From contig NC_023756.2 of assembly GCF_000499845.2 (NCBI RefSeq), positions 34,494,763-34,558,762 of the forward strand: a DNA stretch of 64,000 nt, written 5' to 3'. Source of the DNA: Phaseolus vulgaris (Eukaryota; Streptophyta; Magnoliopsida; Fabales; Fabaceae). The position numbers were made by a program, and so were the translations under genes. This document shows, piece after piece, positions 48,486 to 58,769 of the stretch (position 1 is its first letter; every line of letters begins with the position of its first letter). The notes beneath the pieces are model-generated. The model was not told the origin of the DNA. It saw only the letters and a program-made list of their open reading frames with translations, and ran no database searches.

Positions 48486-49299
48486 TCAAGCAACAAGATT
48501 TGGTCTCCTTACAAATGTGAGTCCTTTTGATTTACATTTATCATTGGTAACTTCAGAATCTTTGGGAATCCATCTCATAATACCTTTAGGAACAAAATAT
48601 TTCCTAATTTTACAGAATCTTACAGAGTGGCCTCTCTTCATGCAGTAAAAACATGTAACAACCGGTTGTTTCGATTTTTCAATCGGTTGTTTTTCTGGCA
48701 CTTTTGAAAAAGGCTTTGAAATCCCACTTTCCTTGCTTTGTGGATTAAATCCCAAACCAGATTTTCCAAAAACACATTTTTGGGATGCCAAGAAAGTTTC
48801 AAAGTTGGATTTACCCTTTGAAAGCTTATCCACAGTTTTCACAAGATAGTGAACCTTCTTTTCAAGAGATTCACAATTTTCACAAACAATAGAGTCACAC
48901 TTGCAAGAAGAGTTTTTATAAAGCATTTCAAGTTTTTCAAAATCAGTTTTTGAAATCTCCAACTCTTCTTCTAGTGTCTTGACTTTGTTTTCAAGCCAGC
49001 TATTCATTTCTTTCAACCGGTTGTTCAATACAGCCAATCAGTTAGCTTCCTCATGAGTTTCTTTGAAAGCTTGAAGCAATTGACTATAGTTTTCAGCATT
49101 TAAAGTGGCACAAGAACTTACACTCCTTGAACTGTTTGAATCATCATCTCCTTCAGCCATCAAACACAAATTGGCTTTTTCATCTTCACTTGATGAGGAG
49201 ACTTCATTTTCCTTATTGCTTGACTTCTTTTCCTTGCCTTCTTTATTTGGGCAATCAACTTTTATATGCCCCTGTTCTCCACAACCAAAGCAAGTGTAA
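48486..49299 (-). pseudogene. gag C-terminal half of the outer SIRE-like element
   Basis: It carries the first zinc knuckle (CFGCGEQGHIKVDC, about 49270-49299), a Ser/Glu-rich stretch, a coiled-coil-like segment, and a second knuckle CFYCMKRGHSVRFC (about 48600-48660). A stop near 49038-49045 interrupts it. The upstream half is at 56290-57151, separated by the nested element. The second knuckle is preceded by a motif pair read as coding DNA (KQPIEKSKQPVV). Confidence 0.8.
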
Positions 49300-50400
49300 A
49301 GTTAGAATGGATGGCTTTAAACTAGAGGGGGGGGGGGGGGGTGAATTGTTTAAAGAGAGTTTTCGCAAACTTTTAAGTCAAGAATGAAATTCCTTTGAGA
49401 AACAATTGATAAGGAAATCAGTTTGCCAAAAACACAAAGCAAAAACAACAGCACCAGAAAAACAATCTGTTGTTTCGCAGAAACAATCGGTTGTTTATAC
49501 CAGTTTACAAATATCAAAATTGAATTTAAAGAGATTAAGGATAGAGAGAATGCACACATATGTTTATACTTGTTCACTCTAAACCCAGAGCTACATCCAG
49601 TCTTCTCAGAAACCACTGAGGAAATCCACTAAGCAATCAAACCTAGATTACTTACAACACAACCAAGAAAGTGACCTTGAACCCTTCAAGAAACACACTT
49701 CTCTTGGTCAACACACCAACACTAAGAATGTTGATCTTGATCCCCTCAAGAACACACAACACTTCTCAGCAACACACAGATAATTCTTTTCACAGTTCCA
49801 AAGGATTACACTTGTTACAAAAGCAAGTCTGAAATCAATACAAGAGAAAGTCCTATCTCACACTCTTTGATCAAACTCAATCTCTAAGCAATCTCAAATC
49901 TGTTTTTCTGTATTCAAATAAAAAACTTTTTCTTGTTTGTAATACAAGCTATATATATTGCTTTCAAAGATTGGTCAAAGCATTAAAAACTGGAGCGTAA
50001 ACAGTTAGAAAATCATTTAATGCTCAGTTAAAGCACAAAACAGATTTCTGTTATGGTCCCAAAGCAAACAATCGGTTGTTTCCATGAATCAATCGGTTGT
50101 TTTGGTTTTGACAGCTAGTCAACCATGAAAACAGTTTTCAACCTTTTCTAAAAACACCTAAGTATAAACAATTGGTTGTTTCGACAAAACAACAGGTTGT
50201 TTTTCACTTAGATTGAAAAACACTTTACTTTTAAAAGATTGAGAGTGCTTATACTTTGGATTCAATCAAGAGTGGATTACATATTCAATCTATCCCAGAT
50301 CCTATCTAAGACAACTCAGCAACTGCAAGCACAGCCAAGCCTTCAAGATCCTTCAAAGGGGTTTGGATTCTTCAAAGCTTGAACACCACTTGGTTCAACA
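49300..50400 (-). repeat. 3' LTR of the inner SIRE-like element
   Basis: About 1.1 kb, ending CTTGGTTCAACA beside a polypurine tract (AAATAGGGGGAGAT, minus). A run of about 16 G at 49327-49343 sits near the end that would be U5. Motif pairs at 49459-49496, 50064-50103 and 50163-50203. TATA-like box (CAATATATATAGC, minus) at about 49951-49963. Confidence 0.82.
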
Positions 50401-50850
50401 ATCTCCCCCTATTTGATGAAGACAAATCCCTGATGGTTGTGTTATATCTGATTGAATCTGAAGCAGTTCCTGCAATACACAGTTTAAACAAAGCATAGAA
50501 CTTCTGATATATGGTTAGCATAGAAACAGAAGCATAGTATCAGAGCAGAAAAAAAAACTTAAAAAAAACTTATAAGGTTCTTTCCATACAACTGTTTTGC
50601 AGAAATTAATAACGAAAACCAAACACAGCATAAATCTCCCCGTATTTGTCTTCACAAATAGACAAAAAGAAGAGATGTAACATATAATTGTTCTTAATAC
50701 ATAAGAATTAAAAAGCAAAAGCAGAAAGCATAGAGACTGATGCAAACACCAAAAACAATCGGTTGTTTCGAGATATCAACCGGTTGTTTTTCCTCTTCAT
50801 TCATCATCAGCATATTGAAGATCAAAAATCTGGTTCTGGATTACCTCAAT

Positions 50851-51999
50851 CTATTCATCTAAAGTCATGAAGCGTGCATCCATGCTGTTAAACCTGTTAT
50901 CAATGCTCTGGAAGTTGCTTATGCACAACTCATGGAGATTCCTTTGATTCTCCACAAAGCTATCAAGTTTATTGACCATGAATCTCTCAAAAGGAGACAT
51001 GGTTTGCATTCTTTCTTCTTGATTTCCAGCACCAACACTAGGTCCAGCATCTTGATGTGCTTCAGATAGATCTTCATGTTGAAAATCCATATCTGCAGCA
51101 ATTTCATCTTGTTCATGTTCAGCAGCAACACTAGATGAGGCTCCAAAGTCACCATCTTTGCTAATCCATTTGCCACCTACTTTGATGAAACCCATTTTGC
51201 TAAGAGATCCATTGTTCAACTCTTGAGTTGACTTGACCAGCTCAGACGTTTCATCTTCTAGGTTCACTTCAAAATAAAGTAGAAATTTAGAAATCAAAAC
51301 AACATATGGATAGTGATAGTCACTTAACCTCATTGCCTTTTGCATGTGCTCTTTGATGATGTGTATCCAATTAATTTTGATCTTCTTCATAATGTAGAAG
51401 ATGTACACCAGATCCTCCTCAGTAAGCACTGAATGATTTCTCCCCCTTGGAGTTAGAATCCAAGTCACAATGAGGGCTAGCAACCTTTCATCAAGCCTTA
51501 AGCCACCAACCGAACAAGTCCTAACTTGTGCATTTTGGTTCTTCAAACAACTCTTGTAGTATTGAACTTTGTTGAAGTCCTCCACTATTCCAAGGTTCCC
51601 CTTGTTAATTATGAGGCCTGAGTACTTTAGACCAGCTACAGCAGTCCACACATCATGTGTAATCTCCATATCAACTCCCTTCACATGAGAGACAAGGTTG
51701 TTCCCTTCAAATTTGAGATTGGTGTAGAACATCCTTATCAAATCTGGATAGATGTTTCCTTTTATCTCCAATAACTTTCTGAGAGATTGATCTTTAAGCA
51801 GCCTTCTTACATTATCTAGCTTTTGGCTTTTCAGCCAATCAAAGCAAACAACTTTAGGTTTGTTTATCACTTTGGTGCTAGTCTCAAACCTATACCTTTC
51901 AATGAGATCATTGTCTCCAGAAAACCAGCCTTCTAATCTTCCTCCAGACCTTACAGCTCTGGTTTTAATTCTCTTTGAAGTGGGAGGAGTTGATTCCAT
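50851..51999 (-). CDS. accessory ORF of the inner SIRE-like element, 382 aa (plant transposon-protein-like)
   Basis: Intact frame from ATG 51999 to TAG 50851. The N-terminus is basic (KRIKTRAVRSGGRLEGWF). The middle has FYTNLKFEGNNLVSHVKG, CSVGGLRLDERLLALIVTWI, ILTPRGRNHSVLTEEDLVYI and KINWIHIIKEHMQKA. The C-terminal third is acidic then helical (MSPFERFMVNKLDSFVENQ, repeated NxF/NxMDARF). The middle resembles the 'putative plant transposon protein' domain found in plant LTR elements, by recollection only. No enzyme motif, signal peptide or membrane segment seen. It lies where an envelope-like ORF sits in SIRE elements, but resembles none. Function unknown. After the TAG, 17 more codons stay open. 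Confidence 0.8.
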   Translation of the reverse strand: MESTPPTSKRIKTRAVRSGGRLEGWFSGDNDLIERYRFETSTKVINKPKVVCFDWLKSQKLDNVRRLLKDQSLRKLLEIKGNIYPDLIRMFYTNLKFEGNNLVSHVKGVDMEITHDVWTAVAGLKYSGLIINKGNLGIVEDFNKVQYYKSCLKNQNAQVRTCSVGGLRLDERLLALIVTWILTPRGRNHSVLTEEDLVYIFYIMKKIKINWIHIIKEHMQKAMRLSDYHYPYVVLISKFLLYFEVNLEDETSELVKSTQELNNGSLSKMGFIKVGGKWISKDGDFGASSSVAAEHEQDEIAADMDFQHEDLSEAHQDAGPSVGAGNQEERMQTMSPFERFMVNKLDSFVENQRNLHELCISNFQSIDNRFNSMDARFMTLDE

Positions 52000-52792
52000 G
52001 ATGGCAGAAAAGAAGCAGAAACAAGCTCACACAAGAATTGCAAGAGATGTTGCAAGAGATATCTCAATTGGTTGTTCTTGTGAGAGAGAACAACTGCAAC
52101 AAATTTTATAGCAAAAACACAATCATAAAGCATTCAATAGCATGAGTGGGTACCAAATTTTCAGAGAGAAAAGACTTGACCAAGCCCTGCACAGAAAACG
52201 TCAGAAACAGCAGAAAATCACATGGTCATCACATGTGATCTTTGACTAGTCATAAAAGCTCTTAAAGTTTTAAGATTTTGGAATATATTCCTTTATGACT
52301 ATTGTAACTTCTTTCTGAGCGTGATCAACTTTCAACACAGGTTCATTGACCAAGATTTCTTTCATAAATGTGATCTGCAGCAGATAAAAATTCAAAAAAG
52401 AATTAAATCCATTCTTTTCACAGTGCTGTCAGACACAAAACAATCGGTTGTTTCGAGGAAACAATCGGTTGTTTTTCTGCAGCAGTAAAACTGATTTTGA
52501 ATTTTTAAACAAGAGCAGAAAGAATTCAAAGCAAATGAAATTAAACATTTTAAAGAGGTTATACAAACATGAAAATGAACTTAAAACAGAACTTAAGAAC
52601 AAAGATAAGGAAGGTCTTATCCTTTATGTTGTTCTATCAATGAGCCATGTGCTTTGAGATCAAAAAGTCTTATTTAACTGTTGAGGGCTTTAGAACATTG
52701 ATTCAGCTTCAATGTTGGCCTTTTTCTTCCAAGAACTTGATCAGATGACTCAGTCCTTCACACTTCTTTAGATTTCCTGCATAAGCATGAGT

Positions 52793-54237
52793 TCAAGCAA
52801 CAAGATTTGGTCCTTTCACAAATGTGGGTCCAATTGGTTTCTTTTTCTCATTTGGAACCTCACATCCTTTAGGAATCCATTTCATGTAGCCTCTAGGAAC
52901 AGAAAACTTTCTTATTTTGCAGAATCTAACCAAATGGCCCTTTTTCATGCAGTAAAAGCATGTAACAACCGGTTGTTTCGACTTAACAATCGGTTGTTTT
53001 ACTGGCTTTCTTGAAAAACTTTTTGAAAACTTATCTTGTTTGTTTTGTGGATTAAAACCTAAACCAACCCTTCCAAAAACACAGTTTTGAGATGCCAAGA
53101 CATTCTCAAAGTTGGATTTTCCTTTAGAAAGCTTATCCACAGTACTTACAAGATGATGCACTTTCTTTTCAAGGTTTTCACAATTTTCACAGATGAGAGT
53201 GTCACACTTGCAAGAAGAATTTTTGAAATGTGTTTCCAGATTTTTGAAATCCCTTTTTGATTTTTCAATCTTATCTTCAAGTGCTTTTACTCTCTTTTCC
53301 AGCCAGTTGTTAAGTTCTTTCAATCGGTTGTTTGAAAGCACTAATCGATTAGCTTCATCGTGAGTTTCTTGAAAAGCTTCAAGCAATTCACTATAATTTT
53401 GTTCATTTAAAGAAGCACATGAACTTACCTCACTTGAGCTGCTTGATTCATCATCATCTTCAACAATCAAACATATGTTTGCTTTCTCATCTTCACTTGA
53501 TGAAGAGCTTGATGATGATACCTCATTTTCATCCCAAGCTATGTAGGCTCTCTTTGTCTTGCCCTTCTTTTCCTTGTAGCTAGGCTTTTTCTCCTTGCTT
53601 TTGTTTGGGCAATCTGCCTTTATGTGACCTTGCTCACCACAACCAAAACAAGTATAGTTATTGGAATTAAAATCATTGGATTTCTTATTTCCATACCTAT
53701 CTTTGTTGTTGTCCTTGTTGCGGTTCCTCTTCAAGAATTTGCTAAACTTTATTGATAGATAGCTAAGGTTTTCATCATCACTATCATCGCTGGATTCTTG
53801 TTTGCCTTTGTGCTTGGAAGCTTTTAAGGCTATACTCCTTACGTGCTTGTCTTCGCTTTCTTGAACATTGAGTCGATTCATCTCTAACTCATGTTCCCTA
53901 AGCTTTCCAAACAAAGAAGCCATACTCAAGGATGTTAGATCTTTAGATTCGGATATAGCAGTTACCTTAGCAGAGGTTATTATGTTTTTGGCAATGCAAT
54001 CGAATTTGGCCTTCTTGCTTTCAGAATCAGTCCATTGAGACCAAGGCCTTTCAATGGAGGATCCATCCTTTTCAAACTTTGGGACAAAAGGACCATTTTC
54101 AATTGCATCCCAAATACCTTTGCAAGTGATTCCACAAAGACTTTCATTCTCACTTTCCAAAATTGGTAGTTCAAACCACAAAACAGAGGTGGTCTGTTGA
54201 TTGAAGCACCTTCCCCAAAAGGTAGTCTATCAGCCAT
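52793..54237 (-). pseudogene. gag of the inner SIRE-like element
   Basis: Copia gag: ATG at 54237 (MADRLPFGEGASINRPP), a frameshift near 54118, then a 450-codon frame. Compared with the outer copy, about 95 residues are missing in frame after NIITSA (near 53971), removing most of the UBN2 capsid core. Two zinc knuckles remain: CFGCGEQGHIKADC and CFYCMKKGHLVRFC. A coiled-coil stretch lies between them. The missing core suggests it cannot assemble capsids alone. Confidence 0.82.
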
Positions 54238-54295
54238 TAAAAACAGTTTTAGGATCAAGTTGAATAACTTTCAAGAACCAAGCTCTTGATGCCAG

Positions 54296-56283
54296 CTTTA
54301 CATTAGAGGGGGAGGGGGGGGGGGGGTTGGATTGTTTAAAGAGAGTTTTCGCAAACTTTTAAGTCAAAAATGAAATTCCTTTGAGAAACAATTTATAAGG
54401 AAATCAGTTTTCCAAAAATACAAAGCAAAAACAATAGCACCAGAAAAACAATTGGTTGTTTCGCAGAAATAATCGGTTTTTTATACCAGTTTACAAATAT
54501 CAAAACTGAATTTAAAGAGATTAAGGATAGAGAGAATGCACACAAATGTTTATACTGGTTCACTCTAAACCTAGAGCTACATCCAGTCTTCTCAGAAACC
54601 ACTGAGGAAATCCACTAAGCAATTAAACCTAGATTACTTACAACACAACCAAGAAAGTGACCTTGAACCCTTCAAGAAACACACTTCTCTTGGCCAACAC
54701 ACCAACACTAAGAATGCTGATCTTGATCCCCTCAAGAACACACAACACTTCTCAGCAACACACAAATAATTCTTTTCACAGTTCCAAAGGATTACACTTG
54801 TTACAGAAGCAAATCTGAAATCAATACAAGAGAAAGTCCTATCTCACACTATTTGATCAAACTCAATCTCTAAGCAATCTCAAATCTGTTTTTCTGTATT
54901 CAAATCAAAAACTTTTTCTTGTTTGTAATACAAGCTATATATATTGCTTTCAAAGATTGGTCAAAGCATTAAAAACTGGAGCGTAAACAGTTAGAAAATC
55001 ATTTAATGCTCAGTCAAAGCACAAAACAGATTTTTGTTATGGTCCCAAAACAAACAATCGGTTGTTTCCACGAATCAATCGGTTGTTTTGGTTTTGACAG
55101 CTAGTCAACCATAAAAACAGTTTTCAACCTGATCCTGCCTGTTGACCGGGACGCAAGAACCTTGCCTCGTCAAACCTGGATCGACTTCTGTGCCGTGTTA
55201 GCCTCCGTCCTTCACCGTGATTCACCTCAAGAACCTGCAAAAGACAGAACGGTGCCGCTGCGGCCGATCACGCTCCGACGCCCAAGTCAGCGACTAAACC
55301 ACCAAATACTAAGAGAAAACTCAAGAACTCTAAAGAACCGTGCTAAATTCTCTCTCAGCGTACTCAAGACTCGCAAGCGTAAAGAAGTAATCTAAACGTG
55401 CGTACCTCAGAAGTTCGTTAGAATCTCTTATATACCTGCGCACTTTCTCTCTCCAGACAGTTACACATCTGGACACGTGGCTCGCATCCAGCTGTACACA
55501 TGTCACCATCTGGAGCATCCTTGACTTGGGGGCCACTTCTTACTCTTCAGGCTTTTTGGCTAAGTTACTTACGCAAGGAACAACTTAGCGTATAACTGCC
55601 TTGGAGCGTGATCTCTTCTGCGTGGCGAGTACGGGTGCCTTCATACACACCTTCCCTGTGGTCTCGCCGGCCGCCTTCATGATCTACTTTACTTGCTTCA
55701 CCGTGTATGTTTAGGTAAGCTATCTCCCGATCTCATCCTTTGGCTAGCTTAGGAAATGACTATCTGACTTCATCTTTGGCGATGTCCCTGTTTCGGCGAT
55801 CTCTAACCACTAGGTCGTCGAGGGTTCGCATCTGGCGACTTCATCTCAAACTCGGTGACCGCCGATTTAGGTATGCTAGAGACCGGGGCACGCCAACTTA
55901 ATAACTGGCGACCACACGAGCCCCTCGACTTCCTTCCCTTCTGCCAGCCATGGGCCCTGCTCAACACGCCTACATAATAGCTCGCTGCCACGTCATCACT
56001 TCCGACTACCAGGACGGTACACAACCTTTTCTAAAAACACCTAAGTATAAACAATTGGTTGTTTCGACAAAACAACAGGTTGTTTTTCACTTAGATTGAA
56101 AAACAATTTTCTTTTAAAAGATTGAGAGTGCTTATGCTTTGGATTCAATCAAGAGTGGATTACATATTCAATCTACCCCAGATCCTATCTAAGACAGCTC
56201 AGCAACAGCAAGCACAACCAAGCCTTCAACATCCTTCAAAGGGGTTTGGAGTCTTCAAAGCTTGAACACCACTTGGTTCAACA
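54296..56283 (-). repeat. 5' LTR of the inner SIRE-like element, split by a solo Tat LTR
   Basis: Without the 897-bp insertion it is about 1091 bp, matching the 3' LTR at 49300-50400. Its primer-side end has lost about 17 bp (CTTTACATTAGAGG in place of the TGTTAGAATGGATGG start). An interrupted G run follows at 54309-54328. Motif pairs lie at about 54441-54485, 55050-55092 and 56047-56085. Confidence 0.82.
55130..56021 (-). repeat. solo LTR of the Tat-like family
   Basis: 892 bp, TGATCCTGCC to GACGGTACA, flanked by CAACC on both sides (55125-55129 and 56022-56026). The intact target is visible in the sister LTR near 50143. No internal sequence remains, so a full Tat element inserted and then lost its body by LTR-LTR recombination. 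Closest in length to the LTR at 3523-4319. Confidence 0.95.
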
Positions 56284-56289
56284 AATGTT

Positions 56290-57151
56290 AGAATTAAAAT
56301 CACTAGTTTTCTTGTTTCCATACCTTTCTTTATTGGATTCCTTGTTGCGGTTTCTCTTCAAGAATTTGCTGAACTTTTTTGGATAACAAACTAAGAGTTT
56401 CTTCCTTACTTTCATCACTTGAGTCTTGCTTATTCTTGTGCTTGGCAGCTTTCAAGGCAATGTTCCTTACATGCTTGTCTTCACTTTCTTGAACATTGAG
56501 TCTATTCATCTCCAACTCATGTTCTCTGAGCTTTCCAAACAAGGAGGTTGTGGTTAAGGATGTCAAATCCTTAGACTCAGAGATGGCAGTAACTTTTGGT
56601 TGCCAAGATCTATTAAGACACTTGAGAATCTTGATGTTCAACTCCTTTTTGTCAAAGACTTTTCCAAGACTCATTTGACGATTGAAAATGTGAGTGAATC
56701 TCTTTTGTACTTCAACAATAGATTCTCCTTTGAGCATTCTGAACATCTCATACTCTTGTATTAGAGTATGTTTCCTTGCTCTCTTCACATCATTTGTCCC
56801 TTCATGGGTGACCTCTAGAGTATCCCACATTTCCTTAGCAGATGCACATTGTGAGATCTTGAGAAATTCATCAGAGTTCAAGGCAGAGGTTATGATATTC
56901 TTGGCAATGCAATCAAACTTGGCCTTTTTATTTTCAGCATCAGTCCATTGGGACCAAGGTTTTTCAATAGAAGCACCATCCTTTTCAAATTTAGGAATAA
57001 AAGGGCCATTTTCAATTGCATCCCAAATTCCTTTATCAAGAGATTCAACAAAGATTTTGATTCTAACCTTCCAAAACTGATAGTTCAAACCACAAAACAA
57101 AGGTGGCCTGTTAATTGAGGCACCCTCCCTAAAAGGTAGTTTTTCAGCCAT
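56290..57151 (-). pseudogene. gag N-terminal half of the outer SIRE-like element
   Basis: ATG at 57151 opens MAEKLPFREGASINRPP, then GLNYQFWKVRIKIFVESLD, a full UBN2-type core (SAKEMWDTLEVTHEGTNDVK, MFRMLKGESIVEVQKRF) and LFGKLREHELEMNRLNVQES. A frameshift near 56395 ends the frame at 56330, before the break by the nested element at about 56284. It provides the 95-residue segment absent from the inner copy. Confidence 0.82.
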
Positions 57152-57194
57152 AGAAAAAAGATTTTTAGGATCAAACTTGAGTATTTTTCAAGTA

Positions 57195-57213
57195 CCAAGC
57201 TTTTGATGCCAAT
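57195..57213 (-). promoter_or_regulatory. primer-binding site of the outer SIRE-like element
   Basis: Minus strand ATTGGCATCAAAAGCTTGG follows the LTR end. It matches the initiator-Met pattern TGGTATCAGAGC imperfectly (TGGCATCAAAAGC). The inner copy has TGGCATCAAGAGC at the equivalent place. Confidence 0.65.
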
Positions 57214-58298
57214 TGTTAGAATATATGGCCTATAAACAAGAGGGGGGTGAATTGTTTAAAAGAGGTTTCTGAAAACTTTTTTAGGTTTAATGAAATTTTG
57301 TGTCTAAATCCAGAACAGGAATCAAGTTTAGCCAAGAACACAAACAATTATACAGCAACACAGAAAAACAATCAGTTGTTTCTTCGAAACAATCAGTTGT
57401 TTATATCAGTTGAACTTAAAACAAAATTTAAAGGAGTTCAGGGTAAGAGAGAATCACACAAACAACTTATACTGGTTCACTCTTAAGCCAAGAGCTACAT
57501 CCAGTCACCAGAAACCACTGGGTAAACCACTAAGTAATCAAACCAGATTACAAAACACAATCCACCAAAGTAGTGACCTTAAACCCTTCAAGAAACACAC
57601 TACCTTTGGCAAACTACACCAAGAGTATTGATCTTGAACACCTCAAGAACACACAATACTCCTTGGCAACACAACAACAAAAATACAGTAGGTTTAGAAA
57701 GGATTACACCTGATCACAGTACAATCTGAATTGAATACAATTGCAATCCTATTCCACTCTCACTTGAAAACTTGAGATAAAAAATGTCAAAATGAATTTC
57801 TCAAAGTTGTTTCTTACATGTTTGAAAACATAAAGAAACCATTTATATTTTCCAAAGATTAGTCAAAGCATTTAATGAAGGAGCGTATTCAGTTAGAATT
57901 CATTTAAAACAAATCCACCAAATAAAACTGAATTCTGTTAGGATTTTCAAGAAACAATCCGTGAAATCACGAAACAACCGATTGTTTTGGTTTGACAGTT
58001 AAGTCAACCAAACCAAAACAACTTTCAACCTTTTCCAAAACTCCTAAGAGTAAAACAACCGATTGATTCGACAAAACAACAGGTTTTTTTTTTTCACTTA
58101 GTTGGAAAAACACTTAATTTAAAAAAGGTTTTAATTCACATTAGTTTTAGATTCAACAAAGGAGTGGATCACACTTTAATCTACCTAGATCACACTTTAA
58201 TTTATCCAGATCCCACCCAAACACATCAGCAACACCAGCCTTTCATCAAACACCTTGGATTTGGATTCTTCAAAGCACTTGATCACTCTTGATCAACA
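57214..58298 (-). repeat. 5' LTR of the outer SIRE-like element
   Basis: 1085 bp, TGTTAGAATATATGG to CTTGATCAACA, nearly the same as the 3' LTR at 45017-46106. Differences include small indels near 57770 and a duplicated ATCACACTTTAAT block near 58170-58205. Three motif pairs at about 57364-57402, 57953-57988 and 58052-58090. Followed by CTATA. Confidence 0.85.
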
Positions 58299-58303
58299 CT
58301 ATA

Positions 58304-58764
58304 TGCAGGCCTATTTGGTAAAGAAGCACTGGGTACAAAATCTATTTGGTGCTCAATGCCCCTTAGAGGAGGTAATCCTTTTGGGGGGTCCTGAAAAACA
58401 TCTTCAAATTCCTTTACCAAATTTGCCAAACAATGAGGACTATCTAGCGCCATCTCACTCTTAAGCGCCCTAGGGAAAGCTATGAAAATGTTCTTTTGTG
58501 AAAAGATTACATTTTTGACCTCTTGGTGGGAAATGAAAAGGCTTCTCTTGGAATTATTTTTTTCTTTTTCTTGCTCTCTCTTTTCTTTCATTTTAAGTTG
58601 GTCCTCATGGACTTCCTTTGGTGAGAGATATTTTAGTGTGACCTTATGCCCATGGAAGTTAAAATAAATTTTGTTGGTAAGGCCATCATGAAGAGTTTTT
58701 CTATCATATTGCCATGGCCTACCTAAAAGGATATGAGTATCTTCCATAGGTACAACATCACAGA
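58304..58764 (-). pseudogene. protease end and RT linker of the CRM-like element
   Basis: Minus strand: CDVVPMEDTHILLGRPWQYD, HDGLTNKIYFNFHGHKVTL, a Lys/Glu-rich linker (KMKEKREQEKEK), then FEDVFQDPPKGLPPLRGIEH and SLPNRPAY. It joins the protease start at 63424 on one side and RT at 45011 on the other, once the two insertions are set aside. No stop inside. Confidence 0.85.
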
Positions 58765-58769
58765 AGACC

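Larger units (their letters stand above)
49300..56283 (-). mobile_element. SIRE-like Ty1-copia element without pol (inner copy)
   Basis: Element order on the minus strand: 5' LTR (56283-54296, itself split by a solo Tat LTR), primer-site region (CAGCTGGCATCAAGAGCTTG), gag (54237-52793), spacer, accessory ORF (51999-50851), polypurine tract and 3' LTR (50400-49300). The 3.9-kb interior has no pol. It lies inside the gag of the outer copy. No clean target duplication could be resolved; the left LTR tip appears eroded (AGTTAG instead of TGTTAG). Confidence 0.88.
45017..58298 (-). mobile_element. SIRE-like Ty1-copia element without pol (outer copy)
   Basis: It has a 5' LTR (58298-57214), primer site (57213-57195), gag N-terminal half (57151-56290), a nested second element (about 56283-49300), gag C-terminal half (49299-48486), a spacer, an accessory ORF relic (47698-46552), a polypurine tract (about 46122-46107) and a 3' LTR (46106-45017). 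Without the nested element its interior is about 4.1 kb and contains no protease, RT or integrase. CTATA target duplications are perfect. It is non-autonomous and depends on enzymes from a relative. Confidence 0.88.

Noticed and set aside
50851..51999. Reading the accessory ORF as a retroviral-type envelope
   Set aside because: No signal peptide, transmembrane segment or fusion-like region; only its position between gag and the 3' LTR resembles an envelope gene.
49300..56283. A 5-bp target duplication for the inner SIRE-like element
   Set aside because: The flanks (GTGTAA on the left, AATGT on the right) do not match cleanly. A small deletion at the left LTR tip could hide AATGT, but this cannot be shown here.
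57195..57213. tRNA-like sequences beside LTRs
   Set aside because: They are 12-20 base complements of a tRNA 3' end (primer-binding sites), with no cloverleaf or promoter boxes. No tRNA or rRNA gene was seen.
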